Source: Dehalococcoidales bacterium
GTDB lineage: Bacteria > Chloroflexota > Dehalococcoidia > Dehalococcoidales > UBA3254
DNA: 6,653 bases
Assembly: GCA_028718465.1 (NCBI GenBank)
Contig: JAQULX010000160.1
Span: 1 to 6,653 of the forward strand
Direction: 5' to 3'
Part shown: in pieces, positions 5,672-6,653 of the stretch
How the letters are laid out: every line of letters starts with the position of its first letter
Numbering within the stretch: position 1 is the stretch's first letter
Program-made: the position numbers and the translations under genes
The notes under the pieces: generated by a model
Seen by the model: only the letters and a program-made list of their open reading frames with translations
The model's database searches: none
What the model was told of the DNA's origin: nothing

Positions 5672-5702
5672 TTGAAAGTTCAAGCCCCCCATACCTTAAA
5701 AT
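5672..5702 (+). promoter_or_regulatory. Weak candidate promoter for the AsnC-domain gene
   Basis: TTGAAA (5672-5677) and TAAAAT (5697-5702) on the plus strand, with a long 19-base spacer. The -35 lies within the palindrome CTTGAA-AG-TTCAAG (5671-5684), which could be an operator. A further TATAAAAT at 5712-5719 has no -35 partner at normal distance. The resulting leader would be about 135 bases. Confidence 0.3.
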
Positions 5703-5723
5703 AAGATTAGATATAAAATCATT

Positions 5724-5824
5724 GGAGGATGTGGGGTGGGGTATTTGCTTTAAAGCTGTTATATTTGGTATCCTGTTAAATTGAATATAGTTTAATCGAG
5801 GGACCAGGATAAACCCTGGATACC
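5724..5824 (+). promoter_or_regulatory. Structured leader of the AsnC-domain gene: G-rich tract and competing stems
   Basis: The stretch contains a G-run GGAGGATGTGGGGTGGGG (5724-5741), which could form a two-tier G-quadruplex. Further on, GGTATCC (5767-5773) can pair with GGATACC (5818-5824), while CCAGG (5804-5808) can pair with CCTGG (5815-5819). The two stems share bases 5818-5819 and exclude each other. TTAAA-N10-TTTAA (5776-5795) lies between them. No known riboswitch class is recognised. The ribosome binding site AAGGA (5834-5838) is outside these stems. Confidence 0.3.
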
Positions 5825-5845
5825 GGCTGAATTAAGGATGGGGCA

Positions 5846-6085
5846 ATGCCGGCTAAAGCTTTTATATTAATTGAAACCGCTGCCGGTAGGAACAAAGAGA
5901 TTCTAAATAGCATCAGGCAGCTCAAGGGGGTGACGTCAATAGACTACGTCACGGGCCCTTATGATATTATTGCTATAATCGAGGCGGATAATTTAAATGA
6001 AATTGGAGATCTGGTAACCAAAGAGATACATCCCATTTCCGGAATCGTCCGCACTACCACCTGCCTGTCCTTGAAAACCGATTAA
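5846..6085 (+). CDS. Stand-alone Lrp/AsnC ligand-binding (RAM) domain protein
   Basis: This 79-residue protein consists only of the AsnC-type effector-binding domain. It opens MPAKAFILIETAAGRNKEIL and contains the strand-loop VTGPYDIIAIIEA (35-47), the typical G-x-x-D effector-pocket turn, before ending SGIVRTTTCLSLKTD. There is no helix-turn-helix domain, so it cannot bind DNA in the Lrp way. Stand-alone RAM proteins form ring-like oligomers and may bind amino acids or modulate full-length Lrp-type regulators. ATG 5846 has AAGGA seven bases upstream. It is the only plus-strand gene in the window, divergent from the DUF2284 gene and convergent with ispH. No strong terminator follows; a tiny AGGC/GCCT stem lies at 6087-6098. 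Confidence 0.9.
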   Translation: MPAKAFILIETAAGRNKEILNSIRQLKGVTSIDYVTGPYDIIAIIEADNLNEIGDLVTKEIHPISGIVRTTTCLSLKTD

Positions 6086-6238
6086 GAGGCAACTGCCTTC
6101 ATTTACTTTTCTCCCCCGGAAAGAAGGAGAGCCTGCAAAGTGAGCATACAGATAGCTACGAGCTTGCCCTGAATCCCGGCCCTTCGGACTGTCCCTGGAT
6201 ACCTGTTTCAGCCTGTATAAACAAAATGACTTAACGAA
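6086..6238. other. Convergent intergenic spacer, no gene seen
   Basis: This 153-base gap lies between the plus-strand AsnC-domain gene and the minus-strand ispH. It shows a 4-5 bp stem right after the AsnC-domain stop (6087-6098) followed by a moderately T-rich stretch, and a TCTCC/GGAGA pairing around 6110-6130. Neither is a convincing intrinsic terminator for either gene. Confidence 0.5.
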
Positions 6239-6653
6239 TTACCGGTCTGTACCAGTCACTTCCTCCAGGCGTCTGATCACCTCGTCGACTGTAAAGTCTG
6301 GAGTGGAGGTCCCGCTGGTAACGCCCACTGTCTTTTTCCCTTCAAGCCACTCGGGCTTTATTTCTCCGGCAGTGCCGATTAAATGGGTTTCCGTGATACT
6401 GGAACAAATTTCTGCCAGGCGTCTGGTATTAGCGCTGGAATGCCCACCGACTACCAGCATCAGATCGACCTGTCCTGCCAGTTCCACAGAGGCCGCCTGA
6501 CGCTGACGAACGTCACGGCATATAGTATCAATTATGCGCAGTTCGGCATTTTCATTGAGTGTCAAATCCACCATTTCTTTAACGAAATGAATAAACCTCT
6601 CAGGTATCTGCGTGGTCTGCGAGATAATACCAATCTTGTCCGGCAATTTTTGT
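6239..6653 (-). CDS. ispH: 4-hydroxy-3-methylbut-2-enyl diphosphate reductase, C-terminal half (partial)
   Basis: IspH (LytB) makes IPP and DMAPP in the last step of the MEP isoprenoid pathway using a [4Fe-4S] cluster. The gene enters from beyond the right edge; about 138 of the usual 280 or so residues are visible. Recognisable parts are IGIISQTTQ, the third cluster-ligand cysteine in DTICRDVRQRQ (matching C197 of E. coli), VVGGHSSANTRRL (substrate-binding Ser and Asn, matching S225/N227) and SGTSTPDFTVDEVI (matching S269; most homologues have GASTP). The first two cluster cysteines and the catalytic Glu lie outside the window. It ends in TAA at 6239-6241 with the short tail EEVTGTDR. An in-frame TTG at 6644-6646 is internal, not the true start. 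Confidence 0.95.
   Translation of the reverse strand, partial: QKLPDKIGIISQTTQIPERFIHFVKEMVDLTLNENAELRIIDTICRDVRQRQAASVELAGQVDLMLVVGGHSSANTRRLAEICSSITETHLIGTAGEIKPEWLEGKKTVGVTSGTSTPDFTVDEVIRRLEEVTGTDR

Noticed and set aside
5729..5779. Possible 15-17 codon leader peptides starting just after GGAGG at 5724-5728.
   Set aside because: The start codons are zero to two bases from the Shine-Dalgarno-like sequence, too close for normal initiation, and there is no run of regulatory codons.
5814..6203. CCCTGGATACC occurring at 5814-5824 and again at 6193-6203, flanking the AsnC-domain gene, like target-site or attachment repeats.
   Set aside because: An 11-base direct repeat is expected several times by chance in a window this size. 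No mobile-element gene or inverted ends accompany it.

Overview
The window looks like a chromosomal segment of an anaerobic bacterium of roughly 47% GC. My best guess is the Dehalococcoidia (Chloroflexota) or a relative. That is inferred from the ATP synthase gene order, the long subunit a, a bifunctional-nuclease-domain gene beside the atp operon, a DUF2284 protein, a stand-alone AsnC-type domain and the MEP-pathway gene ispH. There is no rRNA or other decisive marker, so the placement is tentative.

Layout. Positions 1-2789 (all minus strand) carry the F1Fo ATP synthase operon in transcription order atpI/atpZ-like, atpB (a), atpE (c), atpF (b), atpH (delta), and the first codons of atpA. Upstream of it on the same strand lie a small two-CxxC protein (2913-3272) and a bifunctional nuclease family protein (3295-3843), with a near-consensus sigma70-type promoter at 3880-3908. 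Positions 4021-4437 (minus) hold a SnoaL-like protein with its own promoter and a CRP-like palindrome. Positions 4564-4843 have no convincing gene. A strong bidirectional terminator (4844-4880) ends a DUF2284 putative metal-binding protein (4887-5519, minus). A divergent regulatory region (5520-5845) separates it from a plus-strand stand-alone AsnC/Lrp ligand-binding domain (5846-6085). The window ends inside ispH (minus, C-terminal half only).

The most notable observation is that atpF, an essential subunit gene, has an in-frame TAG at codon 45 (1036-1038), exactly where the membrane anchor meets the stalk helix. The remaining 121 codons are fully intact and family-like. Of the complete genes seen, nine end in TAA, one in TGA, and only the SnoaL-like gene ends in TAG. 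Sequence error, a recent mutation, or amber decoding (suppressor or pyrrolysine) are all possible, and the window cannot decide between them. Other points of interest are a 7-6-7 TGTGA-N6-TCACA palindrome at the SnoaL promoter, a 12-bp inverted repeat joining the nuclease-gene promoter to its early codons, stacked dyads over the DUF2284 promoter, and intercistronic stem-loops inside the ATP synthase operon.
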